Assembly (NCBI RefSeq): GCF_014205255.1
Contig: NZ_JACHNE010000001.1
Span: 8,680,001-8,744,000 of the forward strand
From: Streptomyces caelestis
GTDB taxonomy: Bacteria; Actinomycetota; Actinomycetes; Streptomycetales; Streptomycetaceae
Direction of reading: 5' to 3'
DNA length: 64,000 nt
The position numbers and the translations under genes are program-made. A model generated the notes under the pieces. That model ran no database searches and was not told where the DNA came from. It worked only from the letters and a program-made list of their open reading frames with translations. The number at the start of each line of letters is the position of its first letter. The stretch's first letter is position 1. Shown piece after piece: positions 27,311-36,028 of this stretch.

Positions 27311-28621
27311 TCAGGCCGCCGTGCTCAGTGCCGGCTGCCCATGGACGTCGCCCTCCTCCGTCCGGATCACCACCGGCGTCGGGGTGTGGCGCTGTTGCAG
27401 CAGGTAGCCCGCGCCGATCGAGCCGGCGATGAGCAGGCCGCCGGTGACGAGGGCGCCACGGGCGCCGGCCAGTTCCATGAGGAGGCCGAGTGCGGGCGGG
27501 CCGCCCAGGCTCCACACCGTGCCGATGCTGCCCCACACGCCCAGCACGCGACCCCGCAGATGGGCGGGCGGGTCGGTCTGGAGGACGGCCGTGCCGGTGG
27601 TGTCGGAGACGGACTCCACCACGGCCATCGGCAGCACGAGCACGATCAGCACCGCGAGCGACGGCGACAGCCCCGCCACCACCTGGAGCAGCGCCCCGGC
27701 TGCCGCCAGCGCCCCCACGAGCCGCACGGACGGCCGGCGCAGCCGGGCGCCCAGAATCGCGCCGAGGATGCCGCCGACGGCGAGCACGGTCGACACCGTG
27801 CCGAACGAACCGGCACCACCCGCGAGCGGCCCGGTGACGAGGACGGCCAGGGTGAGCCCGTAGTTGCGGCCGAACACCGCGCTGATCCCGGTCACCCCGG
27901 CGAGTGCCATCAGACGCGGCCGGCGGGCGAAGAAGGCCAGCCCCTCGCGCACGGACATGTCCGAGCCGGTGTGCTTCGGGCCCGCGGTGACCTCCCGCAC
28001 CGCCCCGGCAGCCGGCCGCAGGAACGGAATGACCGAGGCCACGAACAGGAACGACACGCCGTTCGCGAAGTACGCCGCGGACGTGCCGAGGAACCCCACC
28101 GCAACCCCGGCCATGGCCGCTCCCACGAGCCTGCCCGACTGGTGCACCAGGGCCCCGACCCCGATGGCCGAGGGCACGTCCTCCGGCGGGACGAGATCGT
28201 TGCCCAGCAGCGCACACGCCGGGTTGTCGACGGTCGCGACGACACCTGTGACGGCGGCCAGCACCATCAGGGACGTCATGTCGAGCCGGTCCAGCGCCAC
28301 GAGCACGGCCGTCGTGAAGGCGATCGCGCCGAGCAGCGTCTGGCTCACGGTCGCCGTCAGCTTGCGGGGCCACCGGTCGACGGCCGCGCCGCCGAGGACG
28401 CTCATCAGCAGGGCAGGCGCGGCCTGCACGGACATGGACAACCCCGTCGCGGCGGGGGACCCGGTGATCTGGAGGACCAGCAGGTTCTGCACCGTGAGCT
28501 GCATCCACGTACCGGCGTTCGACACGAAGTTCGCGACGGACCACCAGCGCATGCTGCGATATCGCAGCGACCGCCAGGGCGAGCGTGAGACGGGCTGGGC
28601 AGGGGAGGGCGACGAAGACAC
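27311..28621 (-). CDS. MFS transporter (enterobactin-exporter-like)
   Basis: The 436-residue protein shows twelve likely membrane helices and the MFS loop between helices 2 and 3 (LGGAAVDRWPRKLTATVS). The N-terminus SLRYRSMRWWSVANFVSNAG and the signature VQNLLVLQITGSPAATGL resemble the Streptomyces EntS-like/DHA3 group. The substrate is unknown. It is convergent with hldE, so it is not clearly part of the sugar cluster, though it could export a related product. GTG 28621 is the annotated start. Confidence 0.9.
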   Translation of the reverse strand: MSSSPSPAQPVSRSPWRSLRYRSMRWWSVANFVSNAGTWMQLTVQNLLVLQITGSPAATGLSMSVQAAPALLMSVLGGAAVDRWPRKLTATVSQTLLGAIAFTTAVLVALDRLDMTSLMVLAAVTGVVATVDNPACALLGNDLVPPEDVPSAIGVGALVHQSGRLVGAAMAGVAVGFLGTSAAYFANGVSFLFVASVIPFLRPAAGAVREVTAGPKHTGSDMSVREGLAFFARRPRLMALAGVTGISAVFGRNYGLTLAVLVTGPLAGGAGSFGTVSTVLAVGGILGAILGARLRRPSVRLVGALAAAGALLQVVAGLSPSLAVLIVLVLPMAVVESVSDTTGTAVLQTDPPAHLRGRVLGVWGSIGTVWSLGGPPALGLLMELAGARGALVTGGLLIAGSIGAGYLLQQRHTPTPVVIRTEEGDVHGQPALSTAA

Positions 28622-28906
28622 AGTGCGGTACTCGCAAGACGAGTCGGGGGACTCAGCAGGAGGGGGACGAGGAGAGCGAGAAGCACCGGCTGCGCTGCGC
28701 GGTGGCTCCCCTCGCCGGATACGGCGCCGACCATCGTGGCAGAGGGGACCCCCGAGTCGGTTCCATCCGCAGCTCGTCCGCCGCTCCCGTACCTCTCAAC
28801 CTCCCCCAGCCTCCTGAGATTTGACGCCGCGAGTGTGGTTGATCACAGCCGTCGGACATCGGCCTCGCCGGGGCCGCGTCACGTGACGGCGGCCACAGCG
28901 GACAAA

Positions 28907-28938
28907 GAAGGGCCCGTCGCCGGGGCGACGGGCCCTTC
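28907..28938 (-). terminator. Strong terminator of the hemerythrin gene
   Basis: A perfect 15-bp stem (left arm GAAGGGCCCGTCGCC, 2-nt loop) lies just downstream of the leftward gene and is followed on that strand by TTTGTC. The remaining 28622-28906 sequence is the MFS promoter region and holds no supported gene. Confidence 0.85.
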
Positions 28939-28969
28939 TCCTGTACGGCGGTGTGCGGCGGTGGCCGCT

Positions 28970-29533
28970 CTACTCCGACTTGCCGCGACCGGTCAGCGCG
29001 TCGCGCAGCCGGTCGATCATGCCGGTGCCCGGGGCCAGGAGCTTGTTCGCCGGAGGCTTGTCGGGGGCGGCCGGGTGGGGCCGGGTCGGGGCGGTCTTCT
29101 TCGCCTTCCGGACCTTCTCGCCCAGCTCGTTGAGCGTGTCCATCGGACAGGCCTGCCGCAGCGCCGGGAAGAGGTTGCCCTCCTCGTCGGCGATGTGCGA
29201 GCGGATCTCGCTCATCAGCATGCCCATCAGCCGGTCGAAGTCGGCGTCGCCCGCGTCACAGCCCTCCAGGTCCTTCATGATCCGCTCGGCCGTGGCGTGG
29301 TCCTGGAGTTCCTGGTCGGCGAGGGCGTCCCCGTTGGCCACGTGCTCGCGTACGGCCGGATAGAGGTAGGCCTCCTCGGCCACCGAGTGCCGCACCAGCT
29401 CGATGGTGACCTGGTCCGCGTACGTCTTGCGGTCCTTGTGACCGGACGGCAGCCCCTCGATCTTGCCGAACATCTCCTCGACTTCGCGGTGATCGGTCAC
29501 CAGCTCGTCGATGACGTTTCCTCCGTGTCCCAT
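28970..29533 (-). CDS. Hemerythrin HHE cation-binding domain protein
   Basis: The 187-residue protein has the HHE pattern: VIDELVTDHREVEEMF, ELVRHSVAEEAYLYPAVREH, LQDHATAERIMKDLE and RSHIADEEGNLFPALRQ. The repeated H...E/H..xxE helices bind a di-iron centre that senses or stores oxygen. A Pro/Lys-rich linker and a short C-terminal helix (GMIDRLRDALTGRGKSE) follow. ATG 29533 is preceded by GGAGGTGAAGG, so the longer upstream frame is unlikely. Confidence 0.92.
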   Translation of the reverse strand: MGHGGNVIDELVTDHREVEEMFGKIEGLPSGHKDRKTYADQVTIELVRHSVAEEAYLYPAVREHVANGDALADQELQDHATAERIMKDLEGCDAGDADFDRLMGMLMSEIRSHIADEEGNLFPALRQACPMDTLNELGEKVRKAKKTAPTRPHPAAPDKPPANKLLAPGTGMIDRLRDALTGRGKSE

Positions 29534-29610
29534 GTCCTTCACCTCCAGCCCCCCGGGTCCCCCAAGCCCCAGGGGGCTAACGCGCGGTCCGAGAACCCCC
29601 GTTCGACCGC

Positions 29611-30144
29611 TCAGCCCGGGAGCTTGGCCCGGACACGCCCGGCCGCGGCGGCCGAGCCCGCGGTGGCACGGACGGAGCGCCGCACGAGCCCGGCGTCCCG
29701 CCGCACGCCACGGGCCGCGTGGGTGCCGCGCCACAGCACCGAGGGGCGGGCCCCGGTGTCGTCCGCGGCGATCAGCAGCCCGCCGAGCATGGACATGTTC
29801 TTGAAGAAGTGGATCCGCTGCTCCGCCCGCTCCGAAGGGTCCTCGGCCTCCCAGAAGCGGTGCCCCGCCAGCGTCGTCGGCACCAGCGTGGCCGCGATGG
29901 CCAGCGCGGCCGGACGCGGCATGCGCCCGGTGGCCAGCATCAGCCCGGCCACGACCTGCACGGCGCCGTTCAGCCGCACGACCTGCTCGGTGCGGTCCGG
30001 CAGCGCCGAGACGCGTTCGGTGACCGGTTGCACGACAGGCTCGGCGGCGGGGGCGACCTCCTTCGGGTCACGGACGGAGTTCAGGCCGCCCGTGAGGAAC
30101 ATCGAGGCCAGCATGGGACGGCCGAGTACGCGCATCAGACTCAT
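29611..30144 (-). CDS. DoxX family membrane protein
   Basis: The 177-residue protein has the DoxX layout: MLASMFLTGGLNSVRDP in the first helix, LNGAVQVVAGLMLATGRMPR in the middle and AALAIAATLVPTTLAGHRFW, then FFKNMSMLGGLLIAAD. Members are small inner-membrane proteins linked to thiosulfate or redox functions. ATG 30144 follows GGAGAAGG; an in-frame ATG at 30207 is possible but has a weaker site. It is close behind the M20 peptidase and may be co-transcribed. Confidence 0.9.
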   Translation of the reverse strand: MSLMRVLGRPMLASMFLTGGLNSVRDPKEVAPAAEPVVQPVTERVSALPDRTEQVVRLNGAVQVVAGLMLATGRMPRPAALAIAATLVPTTLAGHRFWEAEDPSERAEQRIHFFKNMSMLGGLLIAADDTGARPSVLWRGTHAARGVRRDAGLVRRSVRATAGSAAAAGRVRAKLPG

Positions 30145-30207
30145 GGCCTTCTCCAGGGTGTCGGTGGGTACGGCGTTCGCCGGGTTCCCCACCAGGGGCG
30201 GAAGCAC

Positions 30208-31392
30208 TCACCCGGTTCGCGCCGCCCGGTGCCGCGCCCAGGCCTCCTCGCGCAGTTCCTCGGACAGCAGGACGTCCACGGCGGTGCAGGCGAGGGCCTC
30301 GGTCGCGGCGAGCAGCACCTCGCGGGCCCGGGGAGAGGCGGCGGCTTCGGCGAACTCCGGGGTGTGGTCGGAACCGTCCTCGTCCATGATCGCGACGAAC
30401 GGGTGGATGGCGGGCACCCGCGTACTGACGTTCCCGATGTCGGACGACCCCAGGTACACGCCGGGCACGGGCGGGGACAGCGGGATCCCGGCCCGGGACA
30501 GATGCGCGGCGAACCGCTCGGACAGCGTCTCGCTGTCCCGGAAGTGCTCGTAGCGCACGGTGGCCCGCTCCACCTCGGCGGTCGTGCCCGTGGCCCGGGC
30601 CACGCCGCCGGCGCACTCCCGCAGCCGTACCGTGAGGTCCTCCAGCGCCGGCGTGGTGGCCGCGCGCAGACCGAACAGGCCCTCGGCGTACTCCGGGACG
30701 ATGTTGGTGGCGGTGCCGCCCTGGGTGACGATGCCCTGCACGTGAGAGCCCTCCGGCAGCCGCCGTCCCAGCACGGCCAGCACGTTGAACAGCTCCACCA
30801 GGGCCGCGAGCGCGTCGATGCCCTCCGTCGGGTTCCCCGTGGGGTGCGCGGCCCGGCCGTGGAAGGCCACCCGGTACTGCACCTGTGCGGTCAGCGGCGC
30901 CCGCGCCCAGCTGTGGACGCCCGGATGGAACATCAGCGCCGCGTCGACGTCGTCGAACACCCCGGCCTCCACCTCCAGGGCCTTGCCGCCCCCGCCCTCC
31001 TCGGCGGGCGTGCCCACCGCCAGCACCGACCCGGCGGACTCCTCCGCCACGGCACCCACCGCCAGGGCCGCCCCCAAGCCCGCCGCCGCGAGCAGGTTGT
31101 GGCCGCACGCGTGCCCGAGACCGGGCAGGGCGTCGTACTCCAGCAGCAGCGCCACGGCGGGCCGGCCCCGGCCCCGGCGCGCGGCGAACGCGGTCGGCAT
31201 CCCCGCCACGCCTCGCTCCACGGCGAAACCGGCCCGTTCCAGCTCACCCGACAGCAGGGCCGCGGCCCGGTGCTCGGCGAAGGCGTACTCGGGGTCCGCG
31301 TGCAACCGCGAGGCCACGTCCCACAGCGCGCCGGCCCGGGCCGCCACCTCCTCACGGACGGCCTGGTGTACGTCCTCGCGCGTGCGGTCCAC
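30208..31392 (-). CDS. M20 family amidohydrolase/peptidase
   Basis: The 394-residue protein has the M20 di-zinc signature: ALLLEYDALPGLGHACGHNL (two metal ligands), the PAEEGGGGK motif (catalytic/ligand Glu) and the late ligand region MDEDGSDHTPEF. A dimerisation insert with HGRAAHPTGNP follows. It belongs to the aminoacylase/amidohydrolase subgroup that cleaves acyl-amino acids. The GTG 31392 start faces the tandem-repeat array and the divergent decarboxylase-like gene. Confidence 0.92.
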   Translation of the reverse strand: MDRTREDVHQAVREEVAARAGALWDVASRLHADPEYAFAEHRAAALLSGELERAGFAVERGVAGMPTAFAARRGRGRPAVALLLEYDALPGLGHACGHNLLAAAGLGAALAVGAVAEESAGSVLAVGTPAEEGGGGKALEVEAGVFDDVDAALMFHPGVHSWARAPLTAQVQYRVAFHGRAAHPTGNPTEGIDALAALVELFNVLAVLGRRLPEGSHVQGIVTQGGTATNIVPEYAEGLFGLRAATTPALEDLTVRLRECAGGVARATGTTAEVERATVRYEHFRDSETLSERFAAHLSRAGIPLSPPVPGVYLGSSDIGNVSTRVPAIHPFVAIMDEDGSDHTPEFAEAAASPRAREVLLAATEALACTAVDVLLSEELREEAWARHRAARTG

Positions 31393-31411
31393 AGGGGCCT
31401 CCCCGGCGTCG

Positions 31412-31952
31412 GCTGCGGTGTGTCCCCGACGGGTTTCACCGCCCGGGGCGGCGACACCCGCCGCGTTTCGGCCGGTGCGGTCGTGTCCCTCGGCGGGTTT
31501 CGTGCTGCTGCGGCACTGGCCGCGTTTCGGGCGGTGCGGCTGTGCTGGTCAGGTCGCTGCCCGGTGCGGGGGCACTGGCTGAGTTTCGGCCGGTGTGGCT
31601 GTGTTCCTTGGCGGGCTTCACCCTGGTGCGGCCCTCGCCGTGTCTCGGCCGGTATGGCTGCCGCCCTGGACGGGTCGCCCCCGGGCGCGGCGATGCCCGC
31701 CGGGCTTCGGCCGGTGCGGTCGTGTCCCTCGGCGGGTTTCGTCCTGCTGCGGCACTGGCGTCTCGACCGGTGCGGCTGTGCTCGTCGGCGGGTCGCCGCC
31801 CGGTGCTGCGGCACCCGCCGAACTTCGGCCGCTGCGGTCGTGTCTCCTGGCGGGTTTCCACCCTGCCGCGGCAGTCGCCGCGTCCAGACCAGTGCGGCCG
31901 TACGCCTGGGCGGCCCCTGCCCGGCACCGCGGCACCCGTCGCGTTTCGACCC
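31412..31952. repeat. Nine imperfect tandem repeats of about 60 bp between divergent genes
   Basis: Units begin at 31412, 31475, 31534, 31593, 31652, 31714, 31770, 31832 and 31892, with lengths of 56-63 bp. Most start GTGCGGYTGTGYYC and end near TTTCGGCCG. The units at 31475 and 31714 agree at 45 of their first 46 bases. Units alternate between a GGCGGGTTTC type and a GGGTCGCC type, so a two-unit super-repeat seems to have been duplicated. A diverged tenth copy may start at 31953. The array fills the gap between the M20 peptidase (leftward) and the decarboxylase-fold gene (rightward). Confidence 0.85.
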
Positions 31953-32044
31953 GTGTCCGAGTGCAACACGGTCGGTGTACCCGCCGGGCCACGACAGCGT
32001 GGACGCCGCGGCGGCGGCCGGGCGGGCCGGACCCGGGAGGAACC

Positions 32045-33523
32045 ATGGACCACTCGCGCGTGCCCGTCCTTGAGGCGCTGGAGGACTTCCGGCGCCGTGG
32101 CGACATCGCCTACGGCCCGCCGGGCCACAAGCAGGGCAGGGGAGTGGACCCCCGGGTCGCGGAGATCGTCGGACTCGACGTGTTCCGCTCCGACGTGCTC
32201 TCCCTCAACGGCCTCGACGACCGCCGCCAGTCGCAGGGCGTCCTCAGCCGGGCCCAGGAGCTGATGGCGGACGCGGTCGGTGCCGAGCACGCCTTCTTCT
32301 CCACCTGCGGAAGCTCCCTGTCCGTGAAGACCGCGATGCTGGCCGCGGCCGGGCCGGGCGAGAAGCTGCTGCTGTCGCGCAACGCCCACAAGTCCGTCAT
32401 CGCGGCCGTCGTCGTCAACGGCGTCGAACCGATCTGGGTGCACCCGAAGTTCGACACCGAACGGCACCTGGCCCACCCGCCCGAGCCCGACGACGTCCGC
32501 CGGCGGCTCCGCGAACACCCGGACGCCAAGGGCATGCTGCTCATCACGCCCACCGACTGGGGCTCCTGCGCGGACATCGGGGGAGTGGCCCGGGTGTGCC
32601 ACGAATTCGACGTGCCCCTCATCGTCGACGAGGCCTGGGGCGCCCACCTGCCGTTCCACCCCGCCCTGCCCGCCTGGGGCATGGACGCCGAGGCCGACCT
32701 GGTGGTGACCAGCGTGCACAAGATGGGCGGGGCCGTGGAACAGAGCTCCGTCTTCCACCTCCAGTACGACCGCGTCTCGCCCGAGGCCCTCAAGCAGCGG
32801 GAGGACCTGCTCAGCACCACCAGCGCCTCCTCCCTCGTGTTCGCAACGCTCGACGGCTGGCGCCGCCAGATGGCCGAACAGGGGCAGGAGCTCCTGGAAG
32901 CCGCCATGCGCCGAGCCGAGCGCATCCGGGCGGTGGTCGCCGACCTGCCGGGTCTGCGGCCCATGGGCAGCGAGGTCGTGGAGGAGGGACTCGCCGCCGA
33001 CCTCGATCCGCTCAAGCTCGTCATCGACGTACGCAAGCTCGGCATCAGCGGGATGCAGGCCGCGGAGTGGCTGCGCACCCATCGCCACGTGGACGTCGGC
33101 GGCTCGGACACCTGCCGCGTCAGCGCCTCGATCACGTGCGCGGACGACGACGAGACCGAGGCGGTCCTGGTGGACGCTCTGGCCGCGCTCGTCGAGGGAG
33201 CGGACACCGTCGAGCGGCGGCCGCCGGTCCACCTGCCCGAGCCCTCGGCGCTGGAGCTGGAGCAGGCGATGCCGCCCCGCGAGGCGTTCTTCGCCCCGGT
33301 CGAGCACGTGCCCGCCGAGCGGGCCGCCGGACGGATCGCCGCGGAGATGATCAGCCCCTACCCGCCGGGCGTGCCCGTCGTGGCACCCGGCGAGGTCGTC
33401 ACCGACGAGGTCCTGGACTACCTGCGCAGCGGTGTCGAGCACGGTGTCCTCATCCCCGACGCGGCGGACTCCTCCGTGCGCACCCTGCGCGTCGTGGCAC
33501 GAGGGTCAACGACTCATGCCTGA
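32045..33523 (+). CDS. Orn/Lys/Arg decarboxylase-fold PLP enzyme
   Basis: The 492-residue protein belongs to the fold-I Orn/Lys/Arg decarboxylase family. It begins MDHSRVPVLEALEDFRRRGD, has PPGHKQGRGVDPRV near residue 25, STCGSSLSVKTAML near 86, the pyridoxal aspartate in LIVDEAWGAHLPFHP and the Schiff-base lysine in SVHKMGGAVEQ. It decarboxylates a basic amino acid or a relative; specificity cannot be read. ATG 32045 follows GGGAGGAACC. It lies downstream of the repeat array. Confidence 0.92.
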   Translation: MDHSRVPVLEALEDFRRRGDIAYGPPGHKQGRGVDPRVAEIVGLDVFRSDVLSLNGLDDRRQSQGVLSRAQELMADAVGAEHAFFSTCGSSLSVKTAMLAAAGPGEKLLLSRNAHKSVIAAVVVNGVEPIWVHPKFDTERHLAHPPEPDDVRRRLREHPDAKGMLLITPTDWGSCADIGGVARVCHEFDVPLIVDEAWGAHLPFHPALPAWGMDAEADLVVTSVHKMGGAVEQSSVFHLQYDRVSPEALKQREDLLSTTSASSLVFATLDGWRRQMAEQGQELLEAAMRRAERIRAVVADLPGLRPMGSEVVEEGLAADLDPLKLVIDVRKLGISGMQAAEWLRTHRHVDVGGSDTCRVSASITCADDDETEAVLVDALAALVEGADTVERRPPVHLPEPSALELEQAMPPREAFFAPVEHVPAERAAGRIAAEMISPYPPGVPVVAPGEVVTDEVLDYLRSGVEHGVLIPDAADSSVRTLRVVARGSTTHA

Positions 33524-33867
33524 GATGGTGAAGAAGCTATTCAAGTGAAAGACCTGACCGGCGTTCCGAGCGTCGACGTCGAGGCGGCATCGACCCGGTC
33601 GAGCTCGACGGGTCTACGGCGACAGCCGCGAGTGCGCAGCGCTGGCGCCGCAGTCGGGGACGACCAGGCTATGCCCGGCGGCGAGCCCGACGAGGTCATC
33701 GTCTACCTGCCGACCCTGGTCGCCGCCTTCGCCTCGCTCCTCGCCACCTCTCGCTCCCTGTCCCGGCTGGCACACGCCTCATGACGCCCCGTCGGCTGCC
33801 CCCTTGCAGGGCCCGCCCGGCGTCGGCGGCACGGACCGCGCCGGCACCGGACAGCCCTGCCCCGTCG
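33524..33867. other. Gap after the decarboxylase gene, no supported gene
   Basis: A 79-codon frame (33545-33784) has a hydrophobic end (YLPTLVAAFASLLATSRSLS) but no family match and no clear ribosome site. It could be a relic. A 10-codon ORF (MPEMVKKLFK) overlaps the decarboxylase end. I do not assign a gene. Confidence 0.4.
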
Positions 33868-34070
33868 TCACACCCGCTGCCACAGGGCTTGGGTGCGGGA
33901 GGGCGCCCATCCGCCCTGGCCTGGTGGGTCTGGAGGCACTGGTAGCGCACACCGGCGTGGCTCACGGTGGCCCCGGCCTCGTAGACCCGGCCCGCGGCCC
34001 ACGGCTGCGCGACGGCGTTGTCGGCCGTAAAGCCTTGGGTCTTGCCTGAACGGACTCGCGCGATGTCCAC
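33868..34070 (-). pseudogene. Chitin-binding module (CBM5/12) relic
   Basis: On the reverse strand AQPWAAGRVYEAGATVSHAG followed by VRYQCLQTHQA matches the conserved core of CBM5/12 chitin-binding modules. One base later the next frame gives GWAPSRTQALWQRV and a stop, which is the family's C-terminal end. A frameshift therefore splits the module, and no catalytic domain remains. It is the tail of a lost chitinase or LPMO gene. Confidence 0.72.
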
Positions 34071-34136
34071 GGCGGCCCCGTTGCGCGCTGTGGTGCGGCG
34101 AGGGCGCCAAGTGCAGGACGACGGCCGCCCCGCTTC

Positions 34137-35801
34137 TCACGCGGACTTCAGGCCGGGCGAGCCCACCTCCGTGACGAAGGACGCGGCCGTCGAGACGGCG
34201 CCCCCCGGCTTCGTGATCGCCGAGACGGTCCGGAAGTCGCCCCGGGCGTTCTCCCGGCCCAGTTCGACCCGGACATAGCCGCGCCTGCCGTCGAAGTACT
34301 TCATGTGCGGGTTGGCCTTCATGTACGTGTCCCAGTCGGCCGGCCTCTCGGCGCCGTTCCCGCCGCTGGCGATGGAGGTACAGGTGAACTCCGTGGCGAC
34401 CGTCTTGCTCTGCGGGTCGTCGAAGTCGTCCTTGATGTCGAAGGCGTACCCGACGTGGACGTCACCGGTGAGGACCATCCAGTTGTCGATGCCCGCGGCC
34501 TTCGCGCCCGCCATGACCCGGTCGCGGGAGGCGCGGTAACCGTCCCAGGCGTCCATGGAGACCCGGGCCGGTGCGGTCAGGTCGAACGTGCGCTGGGAGA
34601 AGCACACCTGCTGGGGCATCACGTTCCACAGGGCTTCGGAGGCCCGCCAGCCGTCCAGCAGCCAGCGCTCCTGTGCGGTACCGGTGAGGGTGCGCGCCGG
34701 GTCGTCCGACTCGGCGCCCGGCGCGTGCGGACGGTCGTTGTAGGACTGGTCGGAGCGGTACTGGCGGGTGTCCAGGACGTCGAACTGGGCGAGCGAGCCC
34801 CAGGCCAGCCGGCGGTACAGCCGGGCGTCGGGCCCCTGCGGCAACTGCTCGGCCCGCAGCGGCTGGTTCTCCCAGTACGCCCGGTAGGCGGCGGCCCTGC
34901 GTACCAGGCACTCGTCCGGGGGGCTGTTCTTCTCGTCGACGGCGCCCGCGTAGTTGTTCTCCGTCTCGTGGTCGTCCCAGGTGACGACGAACGGGTGCTG
35001 GGCATGCGCGGCCCGCAGGTCGGGGTCGGTCTTGTAGAGCGCGTAGCGCAGCCGGTAGTCCGCCAGGGTGGTGGCCTCCCGGTTGAACACGTCGGGCAGC
35101 TTGACGTCGGTGTAACGGCGGGCTCCGCCGGCCGAGTCCACGGCGTACTCGTACAGGTAGTCGCCGAGGTGGAAGACCACGTCGACGTCCTCCTGCGCCA
35201 GATGCCGGTGGGCGGTGTAGTAACCGTCCTGGTAGGCCTGGCAGGCCACGGCGGCCAGGCGCATGCTGTCGGCGTCGCTGCCCGCTTCCGGTGCCGTACG
35301 GGTCCGGCCGGTGGGGCTGATCCAGGTGCCCGCCCGGAACCGGTAGTAGTAGTGGCTGTCCGGCATGAGGCCCTTGACGTCGACGTGCACGCTGTGGGCG
35401 TACTCGGGATGGGCGGTGGCCACCCCCCGGTGCTCGACGAAGGCGAACCACTCGTCCATGGCCACTTCCCAGTAGACGACGACCCGCTGCCGGCCCAGGC
35501 CGCCGTCCTCCGCGAACGGCTCGGGAGCGAGCCGGGTCCAGATCAGCACCGAGTCGGGCAGCGGGTCCCCGGATGCCACACCGAGGGTGAACGGGTCGTC
35601 GCTGATCCGCGCCGCGTCGAGTTCGGGAGCGGCGGTGGCGCCGCGGGCCGGCCGGTTGGTGGTGAAGGCGAGCATCGCGGCCGCCGCGGTGACGGTCAGG
35701 AAGCGGCGGCGGGCGACATGCGGTGCCGCGGTGCGCAGTACGGCGTCGTGCGGGGAGAAGGCATGCCCGGCGGGTGGTCTTTGACGGCCCGTCAGCGCCA
35801 T
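34137..35801 (-). CDS. phoD: Secreted PhoD-type alkaline phosphatase
   Basis: The 554-residue protein has a Tat signal (RRRFLTVTAAAAMLAF at about 32-47) and the PhoD domain. Landmarks are GVASGDPLPDSVLIWTRLAP, FRAGTWISPTGRTRTAP, VFHLGDYLYEYAV, VVTWDDHETENNY and LTGDVHVGYAFD. PhoD hydrolyses phosphodiesters and monoesters outside the cell using Fe/Ca. ATG 35801 follows GAGGACATC. The 134-bp upstream region carries a small dyad (ATGCC..GGCAT); I found no clear PHO box, so phosphate control is not shown. Confidence 0.94.
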   Translation of the reverse strand: MALTGRQRPPAGHAFSPHDAVLRTAAPHVARRRFLTVTAAAAMLAFTTNRPARGATAAPELDAARISDDPFTLGVASGDPLPDSVLIWTRLAPEPFAEDGGLGRQRVVVYWEVAMDEWFAFVEHRGVATAHPEYAHSVHVDVKGLMPDSHYYYRFRAGTWISPTGRTRTAPEAGSDADSMRLAAVACQAYQDGYYTAHRHLAQEDVDVVFHLGDYLYEYAVDSAGGARRYTDVKLPDVFNREATTLADYRLRYALYKTDPDLRAAHAQHPFVVTWDDHETENNYAGAVDEKNSPPDECLVRRAAAYRAYWENQPLRAEQLPQGPDARLYRRLAWGSLAQFDVLDTRQYRSDQSYNDRPHAPGAESDDPARTLTGTAQERWLLDGWRASEALWNVMPQQVCFSQRTFDLTAPARVSMDAWDGYRASRDRVMAGAKAAGIDNWMVLTGDVHVGYAFDIKDDFDDPQSKTVATEFTCTSIASGGNGAERPADWDTYMKANPHMKYFDGRRGYVRVELGRENARGDFRTVSAITKPGGAVSTAASFVTEVGSPGLKSA

Positions 35802-35985
35802 CTGATGTCCTCTCGTGCGGGGCGCGGAGCAAGCATGCTAAGCAGACAAAATGCCTGGAAACGGCATGACTTGCGGGGCGTTCACACCAGAGGCGGTACG
35901 GCAACGGCTCGTGATGTCACGCAGCTGTAAGGGGCGGAGCGCCGGCAGGTGCCGCGCGTTGAGGGACGCGAACGGCACATGAAAA

Positions 35986-36009
35986 CGCCGCCGGCATCGG
36001 CCGGCGGCG
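35986..36009 (-). terminator. Terminator of the metallophosphoesterase-BON unit
   Basis: CGCCGCCGG and CCGGCGGCG pair around a 6-base loop; on the leftward transcript the stem is followed by TTTTC. Confidence 0.85.
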
Positions 36010-36028
36010 GGATGGGGGACTGGGCTGT

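Noticed and set aside
28595..28621. tRNA or other RNA gene in the gap near the MFS start
   Set aside because: No cloverleaf or conserved CCA-end arrangement; only the MFS promoter and a terminator fit.
31412..31952. Could the repeat array be a CRISPR?
   Set aside because: Units vary along their whole length and there are no constant repeats separated by unique spacers; no cas genes are near.
29719..32073. Very long plus-strand open frame through the peptidase and the repeat array
   Set aside because: It is antisense to clear M20 and DoxX genes; long open frames are common in high-GC DNA and this one lacks coding bias.
33524..33553. Ten-codon ORF MPEMVKKLFK after the decarboxylase
   Set aside because: Too short, overlaps the stop region and has no ribosome site.
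35802..35985. PHO box upstream of phoD
   Set aside because: GTTCACACC at about 35880 is only one half-site on the opposite strand; no tandem GTTCACC repeats were found.
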